The notes below the pieces were generated by a model, which had not been told where the DNA came from, ran no database searches, and saw nothing but the letters and a program-made list of their open reading frames with translations. DNA of 13,704 bases from Methanobacteriota archaeon (GTDB lineage: Archaea > Methanobacteriota > Methanobacteria > Methanobacteriales > Methanobacteriaceae). Location: assembly GCA_023409695.1 (NCBI GenBank), contig JAEYQZ010000057.1, positions 1-13,704 on the forward strand, given 5' to 3'. Positions 5,417 to 12,536 of this stretch are shown one piece after another; positions within the stretch are counted from its first letter, which is position 1; each line of letters starts with the position of its first letter. A program made the position numbers and the translations under genes.

Positions 5417-5454
5417 ATTCCTCTATTTGAAATATCAGAATAATATAAAAATAA

Positions 5455-5475
5455 CTTAAAAATTAAAAAAATAAA
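5455..5475 (-). terminator. U-rich terminator after the universal stress protein gene
   Basis: Downstream of the stop codon at 5480 the minus strand contains seven T followed by AA and five T, a typical archaeal U-tract terminator. Confidence 0.5.
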
Positions 5476-5479
5476 TAAT

Positions 5480-5875
5480 TTATTTAACAAGCAGTACAGG
5501 CGCGTCTACAGATTTTAAAATACTTTCAGCTACGCTGCCGAGTATTAGTTTTTCTAAACCCTTCTTTCCATGGGTTCCAATAACAACAATATCTGCATTC
5601 ATCCTTCGGGTTATGGTAGGTATATCCTTACGCGGATCTCCAAACACAAGGATTTCGTCAACAACTACATCTTCTTTTTTAGCCTTTTCGCTTAATTTTT
5701 TTAATATTGCTTTACCTTCATCTTCAAGAACATCATAGGGATAAATAAGCTTCTCATCAATTACATAGACCCCAACTACTCTTGCATTGTACTTATTCGC
5801 CATGGAAATTGCTATATCTTCAGCTCTTCCTGCATATTCCGAACCGTCTGTCGGAACCAATATCGTTTCAAACAT
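5480..5875 (-). CDS. universal stress protein (UspA family, ATP-binding type)
   Basis: A 131-residue cytoplasmic protein with the Rossmann-like Usp fold. The N-terminus FETILVPTDGSEYAGRA is the family hallmark, with D10 contacting nucleotide in relatives. The ATP-binding signature G-x2-G-x9-G-S is complete (G100, G103, G113, S114), followed by V-A-E-S-I and the closing strand APVLLVK. It should therefore bind ATP like the Methanocaldococcus MJ0577 protein. AAGGAGTG lies just upstream of ATG 5875. The gene begins 51 bases after the flavoprotein gene on the same strand, so the two may share a transcript. Its exact role in stress is not known from sequence. Confidence 0.95.
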   Translation of the reverse strand: MFETILVPTDGSEYAGRAEDIAISMANKYNARVVGVYVIDEKLIYPYDVLEDEGKAILKKLSEKAKKEDVVVDEILVFGDPRKDIPTITRRMNADIVVIGTHGKKGLEKLILGSVAESILKSVDAPVLLVK

Positions 5876-5926
5876 TTAATACACTCCTTACACAATCTAG
5901 ATGATCCAGTCTAACTTTCATAACTA

Positions 5927-6478
5927 TTATTCCACTTTCCGGAGGTGGTCTCCAACCACAAAATTCACTCCGCCGAGATGTAAAACTGGTTTTACTTTTT
6001 CAACGTCTAAATTACCCTCTTTTAAGGAATCTTTTTGAGCGCTGACATTTAAAACTTCTCCCACAATGAGGTTGTGGTCTCCTGCTTTTTTAATCCAGTG
6101 TACTTTACACTCAATACATGCAACACATTCCTCAATTCCAGGTGGCGAAACTTTTTTAGAAGGTTTTGAAGTAAGACCTGCTTTCTCAATCTCGTTTACA
6201 CCATATGGGAACTTTTCACCAGTTATCCACAATTTATTTAAAATATCTTCCTTCGGAATATTTACCACAAACTCATCAACTTCCTCTATATTTTTGTAAG
6301 TGTGATGGCTTGCCACTGATGCAAAAGCAATTAACGGAGGATCCATTGAAACCGGCATTGTAAAAGAAAATGGAGCTGCATTTACTTCACCTTTCTTATT
6401 TACAGTTGTTACAATAATTGTAGGACGCGGCGCTAGTACTTTATACGCATTTTCGGTACCTATTTCTTCAAAACTCAT
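5927..6478 (-). CDS. FMN-binding flavoprotein (flavin reductase-like split barrel)
   Basis: A 183-residue protein of the flavin-reductase-like / flavoredoxin family (PF01613 by recollection). The relatives include the FMN-binding protein MTH152 of Methanothermobacter. Family motifs are seen: APRPTIIVTTV (16-26), the FMN-phosphate region NAAPFSFTMPVS (33-44), DPPLIAF (46-52) and YKNIEEVDEFVVNIP. The cysteines of ECVACIECKVHW lie in the middle of the chain, but I cannot assign them a role. The perfect ribosome-binding site AGGTGAT sits just before ATG 6478. It probably transfers electrons or supplies reduced flavin, and its partner is unknown. Its position between stress genes and atwA suggests redox housekeeping. 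Confidence 0.9.
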   Translation of the reverse strand: MSFEEIGTENAYKVLAPRPTIIVTTVNKKGEVNAAPFSFTMPVSMDPPLIAFASVASHHTYKNIEEVDEFVVNIPKEDILNKLWITGEKFPYGVNEIEKAGLTSKPSKKVSPPGIEECVACIECKVHWIKKAGDHNLIVGEVLNVSAQKDSLKEGNLDVEKVKPVLHLGGVNFVVGDHLRKVE

Positions 6479-6549
6479 CCAATCACCTTTAAAACTATTT
6501 AAATAAAAATTTACTATTTAATGGTTAATTACAGCTATTCGTTATGATC

Positions 6550-6560
6550 TATATTTATAA
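6550..6560. promoter_or_regulatory. bidirectional TATA-like element
   Basis: TATATTTATAA reads as a good TATA box in both directions. It lies 72-82 bases upstream of the flavoprotein start (minus strand) and 51-61 bases upstream of the ATG of the broken mini-gene (plus strand). Confidence 0.4.
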
Positions 6561-6610
6561 GTCAAATGATTTATTATTTTGCATTAAATATGTGGATAAT
6601 TTGTGATTAC

Positions 6611-6710
6611 ATGAGTCCAACGTCAAAGAAGAATTAATGTTAAAATAATTTTATGGATAACAGGCATTACGACTACTTCACCAATTGCAGTAGTGTTAAG
6701 CGTGTTTTAA
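6611..6710 (+). pseudogene. possible frameshifted small membrane-protein gene
   Basis: GTGATT precedes ATG 6611, the same start context as moaE (GTGATTACATG). The ATG frame gives only MSPTSKKN before a stop. In a frame shifted by one base, a continuous stretch follows: basic QRQRRINVK, then a hydrophobic segment IILWITGITTSPIAVVLSVF, ending in TAA at 6710. The total is 100 bases, one more than a multiple of three, so removing one base would give a 32-residue single-span protein. It is on the opposite strand to both neighbours. It could also be chance in a non-coding gap. Confidence 0.25.
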
Positions 6711-6722
6711 CTTAAAATATAT

Positions 6723-6729
6723 AAAAAAA
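6723..6729 (-). terminator. U7 terminator after atwA
   Basis: The minus strand has seven consecutive T about 11 bases after the atwA stop codon. Confidence 0.5.
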
Positions 6730-6740
6730 TAAATTGCAAA

Positions 6741-8438
6741 TTACATTAAATAATCTGCTTTACAAGTTTTAAGGAATTCATCACATAGTTTTTGAGGATC
6801 ACCATCACCAACAAGTTTTCCGTCTTCAATCATTACTGCTCTTGTTGTAACTTCTCTGATAAAGTCTACATGGTGGCTTACCATTAAAATAGTTGTACCA
6901 AATTTCTTGTTTATCTTTTTAAGAGAATTTGAAACTACCCTTAATGTGAGAGGGTCAAGATCTCCAAATGGTTCGTCCAGGATTAAAACCTCAGGGTTAG
7001 ATGTTAACACTAAAGCTAAAGTAGCTCTAACTTTTTGACCACCAGAGAGTTCATAGGAACGTCTGTCCAAAATATCAAGGGGCAAATCAAGCGCTTCAAA
7101 AATAGGTTCAGCATATTTTTTAACCTCTTTATCAGGGAATTTTGGAAATAGACGGTCCAAAATATCTGAATTAAGCTCAATTTTTTCTAATCTTGCTTTG
7201 GCCTCATTTTCTGGAAGATCAGTAAGCTGATAAAGAACATCGAGAATTTTATCACTTATTCCTAATTCTTCAGCTGTTTTACGTGCCTTTGCTATGACAT
7301 TTTCATCTTTAACTCCAAGACGTGATGCAATTTGATCTTTAATAGTCGCATGATGAGTAAGAGCAAATTCCTGGTGCATAAATCCCAACTTTCGCCTTAC
7401 ATTCATCCTTTCCAATCCCAGATCCTGCATATCTACCCATTCATCATTCAATTTAAAGGATATGGATCCTGAATCTGGAGCATCAAGCCCCGCCACCATC
7501 CGAAGTAAAACTGTTTTTCCAGCCCCACTTGGACCTATTAAAGATACAATTTCACCCTTTTTAATATCCAAGTTTATATCTTTAATTTGGAGCGTATTTC
7601 CACCTTTTAAAAGGAAAAACTTCTTATCTAAATCATTTACTTTTATTATATAGTCACCTATATTTTCAGGGCCGGCTAATGGTTCAGCAGGCTCCATCGG
7701 CTTCATAAATTTAGTAATTATTTCTTCAGTGGAGCCTTCATCGGTGATCTCCCCATCTTCCATTAAAATTAGCCTATCTGAGAGGTACCTGTGAACCTCT
7801 GGAAGGTGAGATACAAGGATAATTGTAACGCCCAGTTCTTTATTTATATTTTTTATAGCATCTAAAATTTCCTGTTTTGTTTTTGGGCATGACATAGTGG
7901 CAGGTTCGTCAAGTAATAATACTTTTGGCTTTTTTGCAAGTTGTCTAGCCATTATAAGTCTTTGTTTTTCACCACCACTTAAAACAGGGGCAAAATGATT
8001 TATTTTATGGCCAAGACCTACAATTTCAAGAATTTCTTTTGCCTGATCTCCAAATTCAGCTACAGCATCATCTGCATCTTGTAAAGACTCATCCCCATAT
8101 TTAACTCCAGATAATTTTCTTATAACATTTTGAAGGGCTGTTTCTCCCCATAAACCAAATGATCTTTGAAGATGAATTGCAGTTGCTTTTTTAAGTTTCG
8201 AAGAATAATAGGGACTTGAATCTGGAGTAACTTCTATACCGTCAAGTATTATTTTACCGCTGTCAAAAGGTTCGACGCCCCTAAGAATTCGCAGTAAAGT
8301 GGTTTTTCCAGATCCGCTCATTCCAATTATTCCAACAATCTCACCTTGCTCAACATTGAGATTTATATCAGTTAAGGCCTTGATTTCTTCACCATTTTCT
8401 ATTTTATATGTCTTGGATAAGTTTTCCACTTGTATCAT
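6741..8438 (-). CDS. atwA: methyl-coenzyme M reductase activation component A2 (twin ABC ATPase)
   Basis: A soluble protein of 565 residues with two ABC-type nucleotide-binding domains and no membrane segment. Component A2 supplies ATP for reductive activation of the nickel F430 enzyme methyl-CoM reductase. Domain 1: Walker A GMSGSGKT at 39-46, signature LSGGEKQR at 153-160, Walker B VLLLDEP at 173-179, switch histidine H211. Domain 2: Walker A GPSGAGKT at 302-309, signature LSGGQKVR from 464, Walker B VLILDEP at 484-490, D-loop FGDLD, and H522/H523. In domain 1 the usual SALD D-loop is replaced by ATMSCP, which I remember as typical of AtwA. Domain 2 has an unusually long helical insert between the Q-loop region and the signature. 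ATG 8438 is preceded by AAGGTGT. An exporter or uncoupled ABC-F protein is less likely because of the AtwA-specific motifs. Confidence 0.9.
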   Translation of the reverse strand: MIQVENLSKTYKIENGEEIKALTDINLNVEQGEIVGIIGMSGSGKTTLLRILRGVEPFDSGKIILDGIEVTPDSSPYYSSKLKKATAIHLQRSFGLWGETALQNVIRKLSGVKYGDESLQDADDAVAEFGDQAKEILEIVGLGHKINHFAPVLSGGEKQRLIMARQLAKKPKVLLLDEPATMSCPKTKQEILDAIKNINKELGVTIILVSHLPEVHRYLSDRLILMEDGEITDEGSTEEIITKFMKPMEPAEPLAGPENIGDYIIKVNDLDKKFFLLKGGNTLQIKDINLDIKKGEIVSLIGPSGAGKTVLLRMVAGLDAPDSGSISFKLNDEWVDMQDLGLERMNVRRKLGFMHQEFALTHHATIKDQIASRLGVKDENVIAKARKTAEELGISDKILDVLYQLTDLPENEAKARLEKIELNSDILDRLFPKFPDKEVKKYAEPIFEALDLPLDILDRRSYELSGGQKVRATLALVLTSNPEVLILDEPFGDLDPLTLRVVSNSLKKINKKFGTTILMVSHHVDFIREVTTRAVMIEDGKLVGDGDPQKLCDEFLKTCKADYLM

Positions 8439-8472
8439 TCGTTACACCTTGTTTAAATAAATTAAACAGTTT

Positions 8473-8489
8473 AGTCAAATATTTTGACT
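8473..8489. promoter_or_regulatory. palindrome upstream of atwA, possible operator
   Basis: AGTCAAA-TAT-TTTGACT has perfect 7-base arms and lies 35-51 bases upstream of the atwA start codon, where a regulator could control core promoter or leader. Confidence 0.4.
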
Positions 8490-8579
8490 TAACACATTCA
8501 TTGGGCAAATTTAAATCTTTGAAAATATTGATCAAAGCTATTTATTAACTTTAAGATTATATCCCTCTTTTTTAAAGCT

Positions 8580-8630
8580 TGCAAAATTTTTAATTTTGCA
8601 GCCCGAAAAATCTATGATTTTTCGACGGCT
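8580..8630. repeat. double hairpin repeat (copy B)
   Basis: Stem 1: TGCAAAATT-TTT-AATTTTGCA (8580-8600), a perfect 9-bp stem. Stem 2: CGAAAAATC-TAT-GATTTTTCG (8604-8624), also perfect 9 bp, enclosed by AGCC (8600-8603) and GGCT (8627-8630). It matches copy A at 989-1034 in order and sequence, and shares the AGCC/GGCT frame with copy C at 5282-5309. Confidence 0.75.
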
Positions 8631-8974
8631 TTTGAATAACTTTCACGGAATCTAACTCAAAAGAATATTATCTGTAGAATTACTTCTTTAGTTAATATTA
8701 AACAAAGTGATTTAAATTGTTATGCTAATTTATACATCATAATTTAAGCTGAACAGCTTTGTAATACTTTTTTATATAAAAGTAGTAAAGTACTTAAATT
8801 TCAAATTTCAAAAATGAAAATAGATAAAATATGTTTTAAGCTAATCTCAACTTATACATGCTAATTTAAGCTATAACGCGTTTAAACAGGCCAATTTAAT
8901 ATTCCTTAATTAAGTTAATTAATATAGGTTTAAAGTTATCTCATCATGAGGTAGCAATGCGTGGAGGTGAAAAT

Positions 8975-9187
8975 TTGGCACAAAAGCGGCAGAAAAGGTT
9001 TAATGTAAGCCCAGCACAGGTTGAAAAATCAATAAAGGGGACTCATTTTCCTGCACAAAAACAAGATTTAATTCAAAGAGCGAGGGAAAATCATGCTAAT
9101 CAGGATGTTTTAGAAGTTTTAGAAAATATGCCTGATAAACAATTTAATTCCCCTGTAGACATAAGCAAAGCGATGGGAAAAATGTAA
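8975..9187 (+). CDS. small DUF2795-type protein
   Basis: A 70-residue basic protein with no membrane segment. The pattern GTHFPAQKQDLIQRARENHA, then QDVLEVLENMPDKQFNSPVDISKAMG, matches what I know of DUF2795 (PF11387): a small domain widespread in bacteria and methanogens, without an established function. The frame opens at ATG 8957, but a perfect GGAGGTGA (8963-8970) falls inside it, four bases before TTG 8975. I therefore choose TTG as the start, giving M-A-Q-K-R-Q-K-R. The ATG also has a GAGGT at 8948-8952, so both starts may be used. It stands alone between two AT-rich gaps, with a likely TATA element in the AT tract around 8915-8928. It is followed by a hairpin at 9213-9236. Confidence 0.8.
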   Translation: MAQKRQKRFNVSPAQVEKSIKGTHFPAQKQDLIQRARENHANQDVLEVLENMPDKQFNSPVDISKAMGKM

Positions 9188-9212
9188 ATATATAACTAAA
9201 ATTGTTAAGTAG

Positions 9213-9236
9213 GGACATCAGATTAAACTGGTGTCC
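9213..9236 (+). terminator. hairpin downstream of the DUF2795 gene
   Basis: GGACATCAG and CTGGTGTCC pair over 9 positions (one T-G wobble) around the loop ATTAAA. It begins 25 bases after the stop codon. No long U-run follows, so it may protect the 3' end rather than terminate transcription. Confidence 0.4.
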
Positions 9237-9516
9237 ATCTTACAATGAATAAAACTATTAAATCATGCTAATGTACTTAAATCAATTAAGCAGTTATTTA
9301 ACTTTAATAAATTCTGCTGCGTGCTGTAAATGTACTCGATAAATTAATTTTATTTCAAGCTATAATATATTTTATAAGTTTTGCAATATACAAACATTAT
9401 TTTAAATTATTTTAGTAATACAAAAATACTTTTTTTGACATAATTTGCAAGTGTATAACGAATTTTAACAAATTATTAGATGATTAAAGTATTTAATAAA
9501 ACTAATAAATTTTTCA

Positions 9517-9526
9517 GTATATAAAC
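9517..9526 (+). promoter_or_regulatory. putative TATA box for nadM-moaE
   Basis: GTATATAAAC lies about 50 bases upstream of the nadM start codon, compatible with a transcript start about 25 bases downstream and a short leader carrying AGGTGAT. Confidence 0.5.
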
Positions 9527-9572
9527 AAAATATTAAAGCATATGAAAACAGATTAATTAAACAGGTGATTGT

Positions 9573-10109
9573 TTGAGAGGATTACTTGTTGGAAGGATGC
9601 AGCCTGTTCATAATGGACATCTTCAAGTTATAAAAGGCATTCTCGAAGAAGTTGATGAAGTTATAATAGGTATTGGAAGTGCTCAACTAAGCCATACCCT
9701 AAAGGATCCATTTACTGCAGGTGAAAGGGTAATGATGCTTACAAAGGCCCTCAGTGAAAATGGTATTCATGCATCAAAATATTATATTATACCCATACAG
9801 GATGTAGCTTGTAATTCTATTTGGGTAGCTCATGTTAAAATGCTCACACCGCCATTTAAATACGTATATTCCGGTAATCCCCTAGTTCAGCGGCTTTTTA
9901 TTGAAGCAGGAAATAAAGTCACACAACCACCGCTGTTTAATCGTGAAATTTATTCTGGAACGGAAGTTAGAAGAAGGATACTTACAGATGAAGATTGGGA
10001 ATCACTTGTTCCTAAATCTGTTGTAAATGTTATTGGAGAAATTAATGGAATTTCAAGGATGAAACATCTATCTAAAAAAGAAGCTTCAGAATTAATACAA
10101 AAAATTTAA
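9573..10109 (+). CDS. nadM: nicotinamide-nucleotide adenylyltransferase (archaeal NadM)
   Basis: Makes NAD+ from NMN and ATP in the cytoplasm, the last common step of NAD synthesis and salvage. It is a 178-residue nucleotidyltransferase of the HxGH superfamily. GRMQPVHNGH (7-16) has the catalytic H13-x-x-H16 pair, and the second ATP-binding motif is YSGTEVRRR (127-135). The central region LKDPFTAGERVMML (43-56) is typical of archaeal NMNATs such as MTH150. The start is TTG 9573, with AGGTGAT at 9563-9569; no in-frame ATG exists before residue 9, and the N-terminal strand MRGLLVGRM is needed for the fold. It is followed by moaE after 17 bases, so the two are probably cotranscribed. Confidence 0.95.
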   Translation: MRGLLVGRMQPVHNGHLQVIKGILEEVDEVIIGIGSAQLSHTLKDPFTAGERVMMLTKALSENGIHASKYYIIPIQDVACNSIWVAHVKMLTPPFKYVYSGNPLVQRLFIEAGNKVTQPPLFNREIYSGTEVRRRILTDEDWESLVPKSVVNVIGEINGISRMKHLSKKEASELIQKI

Positions 10110-10126
10110 GAATTTATGGTGATTAC

Positions 10127-10570
10127 ATGGCTCTAAATGTGAGGGTTATCAAAAAAAATGAAGAAATCGTTACAATTCCGGACCTTATAAATCAGATTAA
10201 AAAGAATCCCAAAATTGATGAATGCGGAGCAGTATTTTCCTTTGAAGGCATAGTAAGGGGAAAAGAAAACGAAACAAAGGTTAAAAAGTTGAATTTAAGT
10301 ACTCCAGATATCCAAAAAACTGAAGCTGAACTTAAAAAAATCATAGAAGAAGTCAAAAATAAACATGGAGTAGTTGAAATAGCTGCAGTACATTATATTG
10401 GAGAGTTTTACACTGGAGATTCCCTTTTACTCGTAGTTGTAGCTGGAGCGCATAGGGGCGAAACAGCAGACGCTCTAAAAGAATCAATAGAGCGTATAAA
10501 ATTCGATCTTGAGTTTAAAAAAGAAGAATTTACTGAAGAAGGGAAAAATATTATTATGTCAGGCGGATAA
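10127..10570 (+). CDS. moaE: molybdopterin synthase catalytic subunit MoaE
   Basis: The large subunit of molybdopterin synthase, which adds dithiolene sulfur from MoaD thiocarboxylate to precursor Z. In methanogens the product serves Mo/W formylmethanofuran and formate dehydrogenases. The 147-residue length fits. Family motifs: GAVFSFEGIVRG (34-45, with R44), VHYIGEFYTGD (88-98), and AGAHRGE (106-112) with H109 and R110. Lysines K125 and K131/K132 in IERIKFDLEFKKE correspond to the catalytic lysines of E. coli MoaE. An N-terminal extension of about 20-30 residues precedes the core fold. GGTGAT lies just before ATG 10127. No moaD is in the window. Confidence 0.9.
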   Translation: MALNVRVIKKNEEIVTIPDLINQIKKNPKIDECGAVFSFEGIVRGKENETKVKKLNLSTPDIQKTEAELKKIIEEVKNKHGVVEIAAVHYIGEFYTGDSLLLVVVAGAHRGETADALKESIERIKFDLEFKKEEFTEEGKNIIMSGG

Positions 10571-10640
10571 GCCTACTCATTTATTTTACTAGCTCAATTG
10601 AAGAACGGAATTAATTTAGCAGGTACAGGAGAAATTAGAT

Positions 10641-11825
10641 TTGAAAAATATTAGGGATAGTGTCCATGGAAATCTTTATCTTGATGAATTTGAGGTTAGA
10701 CTGGTAGATACTCCCCAAATTCAGCGTTTAAGACGGATTAAACAGTTAGGATTTACTTACCTTATTTATCCTGGTGCAAACCACTCCCGTTTTGAGCATT
10801 CCATTGGGACCATGCACGTTGCGTCCAAAATTGCAGACAGTGTTGGTCTAGATGAACATACAAAAAAAATGATCCGTTCGTGTGCACTTTTACATGATAT
10901 AGGGCATGGCCCATTTTCACACGTATCAGAAGTTGTTCTTGATACTCCCCATGAATACCAAACAGCTAAGGTTATTAAAGAATCAGAAATTTCAGATATA
11001 CTATCCGAAATGTTCGATCCTCAAGAAATAATAGACATAATACATGGAAAAGGATCTTTAGGACATATAATAAGCAGTGAACTTGACGCAGATAGAATGG
11101 ATTATCTTGTAAGAGATTCTTATTATACTGGCGTTGCTTACGGGATGATTGATGTTGAAAGACTTGTATCTTCAATGAAACTTGAAAATGGCCTGGTCAT
11201 CGAAGCAAAAGGTATCCAAGCTGCCGAATCAGCTCTCATTGCAAGATATCTAATGTATCCCAGTGTCTATCAACACCATACTACCAGAATAGTAAATTCC
11301 ATGTTCAGAAGATGCATAAAATGGATGTTTAAAGCAGGTTTAATTGATTCAAATACTATCTACAAATATGATGATGCAGATATTACCACAATTGCAAGAT
11401 CCCATGATGGTTTAATTAAAGACATAATCAACAGGTTAGATAACAGAAATTTGTTTAAAAGAGTATTTACCATTAAACTCAGCGATTTAGAAGAGCCTAA
11501 GGATGTTTTCAGGATTAATGAAAAGAAAATTAAGAGAATTGAACTTGAAATTGCTGAAGATTTAGGTTCACCTTCTGAGTATACAATAATTGACATTCCA
11601 GAGTACCCATTCTTTAATGAAATGAGGACTCAAGTATCCGTGGGGAATGAATGTGTAAAATTAAATGAAATATCAAATTTAGTAAGTGCTCTTAAAAATA
11701 TGCGATTTAATTATGCAGATATCTGTATCTATATTCCAGAAGAATATGCAGAAAAAGCTTCAAAATTTCCATTTGAGGATTATTTAGAGCTTACAATGCA
11801 AAAAAATATTAAAGACTGGTTATAA
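10641..11825 (+). CDS. HD-domain phosphohydrolase (SAMHD1/dGTPase-like, COG1078 type)
   Basis: A 394-residue protein. The metal-binding HD motif is complete: H53 (RFEHSIG), H85-D86 (LLHDIGHGPFSH) with H89 and H94 nearby, and D149 in ELDADRMDYLVRD, the later aspartate. The N-terminus RDSVHGNLYL and PQIQRLRRIKQLG are hallmarks of the group that includes SAMHD1 and bacterial dNTP triphosphohydrolases. The substrate is therefore probably a deoxynucleotide triphosphate, but this is not proven by sequence. The C-terminal 190 residues are poorly conserved and probably regulatory. The start is TTG 10641, with GGAG at 10628-10631, nine bases upstream. A 70-base gap separates it from moaE, so coupling to that operon is possible but not certain. 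Confidence 0.9.
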   Translation: MKNIRDSVHGNLYLDEFEVRLVDTPQIQRLRRIKQLGFTYLIYPGANHSRFEHSIGTMHVASKIADSVGLDEHTKKMIRSCALLHDIGHGPFSHVSEVVLDTPHEYQTAKVIKESEISDILSEMFDPQEIIDIIHGKGSLGHIISSELDADRMDYLVRDSYYTGVAYGMIDVERLVSSMKLENGLVIEAKGIQAAESALIARYLMYPSVYQHHTTRIVNSMFRRCIKWMFKAGLIDSNTIYKYDDADITTIARSHDGLIKDIINRLDNRNLFKRVFTIKLSDLEEPKDVFRINEKKIKRIELEIAEDLGSPSEYTIIDIPEYPFFNEMRTQVSVGNECVKLNEISNLVSALKNMRFNYADICIYIPEEYAEKASKFPFEDYLELTMQKNIKDWL

Positions 11826-11909
11826 ATTAATTACATTAAATAAAATAACTTATTATAATTATGGATTTTAAATATTCAATTGTTTAAAATTAGCTAATTA
11901 AAAAATTGG

Positions 11910-11930
11910 ATTATAAATTATATATAAAAA
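11910..11930 (+). promoter_or_regulatory. TATA-like region before ubiX
   Basis: An AT tract containing TTATAAATTA and TATATATAAAA lies roughly 20-38 bases before the ubiX start codon. A transcript starting 25 bases further on would have a very short leader. Confidence 0.4.
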
Positions 11931-11948
11931 TATAAATGTGTGATAACT

Positions 11949-12509
11949 ATGATTGTAGTTGCTATTACCGGTGCAAGTGGAGTGATTTATGGAGTTAGGC
12001 TTCTTGAAGTCTTAAAGGAGTTAAATATAGATACTGCTCTTGTAATAACCGATCCTGCCAGAATAATTCTTAAACATGAACTTAATATGGAAGAAGAAGA
12101 ATTAAAAGAACTTACAGACGTAATATATGATCCAAAGGATCTTACAGCTTCTATTAACAGTGGATCTTTTAGATTTAATTCTATGGTCATAGTTCCATGT
12201 ACAATGAAGACAATTTCTGCGATAGCAAATGGATACGCGAATAACGCCATAACAAGGTCTGCAGATGTAGTACTTAAAGAAAGAAGAAAATTAGTAATTG
12301 TACCTCGTGAAACTCCACTTAGATCCGTTCACCTTGAAAATATGCTTAAAATAAGCAGGGAAGGAGGTATAATCCTCCCAGCTATGCCCGGTTTTTACCA
12401 TAATCCCAAAAATATTGATGATTTATGCAATTTTGTTGTTGGAAAAATCCTGGATGTCCTGGAAATCGATAATCACCTGTTTAAACGATGGCATAACGAT
12501 AATCCATAA
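11949..12509 (+). CDS. ubiX: UbiX-type flavin prenyltransferase
   Basis: Makes prenylated FMN, the cofactor of UbiD-type decarboxylases, from FMN and dimethylallyl phosphate. It has 186 residues. Seen are the N-terminal GASGVIYG loop (8-15), PCTMKTISAIANGYANNAIT (83-102), the downstream RSADVVLKERRKLVIVPRET (103-122), and the C-terminal region ILPAMPGFYHNPKNIDDL. In archaea prenyl-FMN is needed for the UbiD-like trans-anhydromevalonate phosphate decarboxylase of the modified mevalonate route to membrane lipids, the most likely use here. The frame opens at GTG 11940, but GTGAT at 11940-11944 fits better as a ribosome-binding site for ATG 11949, which starts the usual IVVAITGASG. It is followed by cbiT after 27 bases. 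Confidence 0.93.
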   Translation: MIVVAITGASGVIYGVRLLEVLKELNIDTALVITDPARIILKHELNMEEEELKELTDVIYDPKDLTASINSGSFRFNSMVIVPCTMKTISAIANGYANNAITRSADVVLKERRKLVIVPRETPLRSVHLENMLKISREGGIILPAMPGFYHNPKNIDDLCNFVVGKILDVLEIDNHLFKRWHNDNP

Positions 12510-12536
12510 CTAATCAAAACTTAATTAATGATTAAT

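Larger units (their letters stand above)
8439..8956. other. long AT-rich intergenic region between atwA and the DUF2795 gene
   Basis: About 520 bases without a convincing gene between divergent genes. It contains a 17-base palindrome near the atwA start (8473-8489), a double hairpin repeat (8580-8629), a palindromic TATA-like element TACTTTT-TTATAT-AAAAGTA (8765-8784), a small AAGCT-GAAC-AGCTT hairpin (8746-8759), and short direct repeats ATGCTAATTTA (8722-8732 and 8858-8868) and AATTTAAGCT (8741-8750 and 8863-8872). Confidence 0.6.
9188..9572. other. AT-rich intergenic region (385 bp) before nadM
   Basis: No gene seen. It holds the hairpin after the DUF2795 gene (9213-9236) and, near its end, the probable nadM promoter. 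The rest is low-complexity AT-rich sequence with no tRNA-like or repeat structure that I can support. Confidence 0.6.

Noticed and set aside
8816..8866. Short open frame after AAAATG (M-K-I-D-K-I-C-F...)
   Set aside because: It ends after 16 codons, has no ribosome-binding site and no known similarity.
9188..9572. tRNA or other structured RNA in the gap before nadM
   Set aside because: No cloverleaf, T-loop (GGTTCRA) or other conserved tRNA signals found. The sequence is low-complexity AT-rich.
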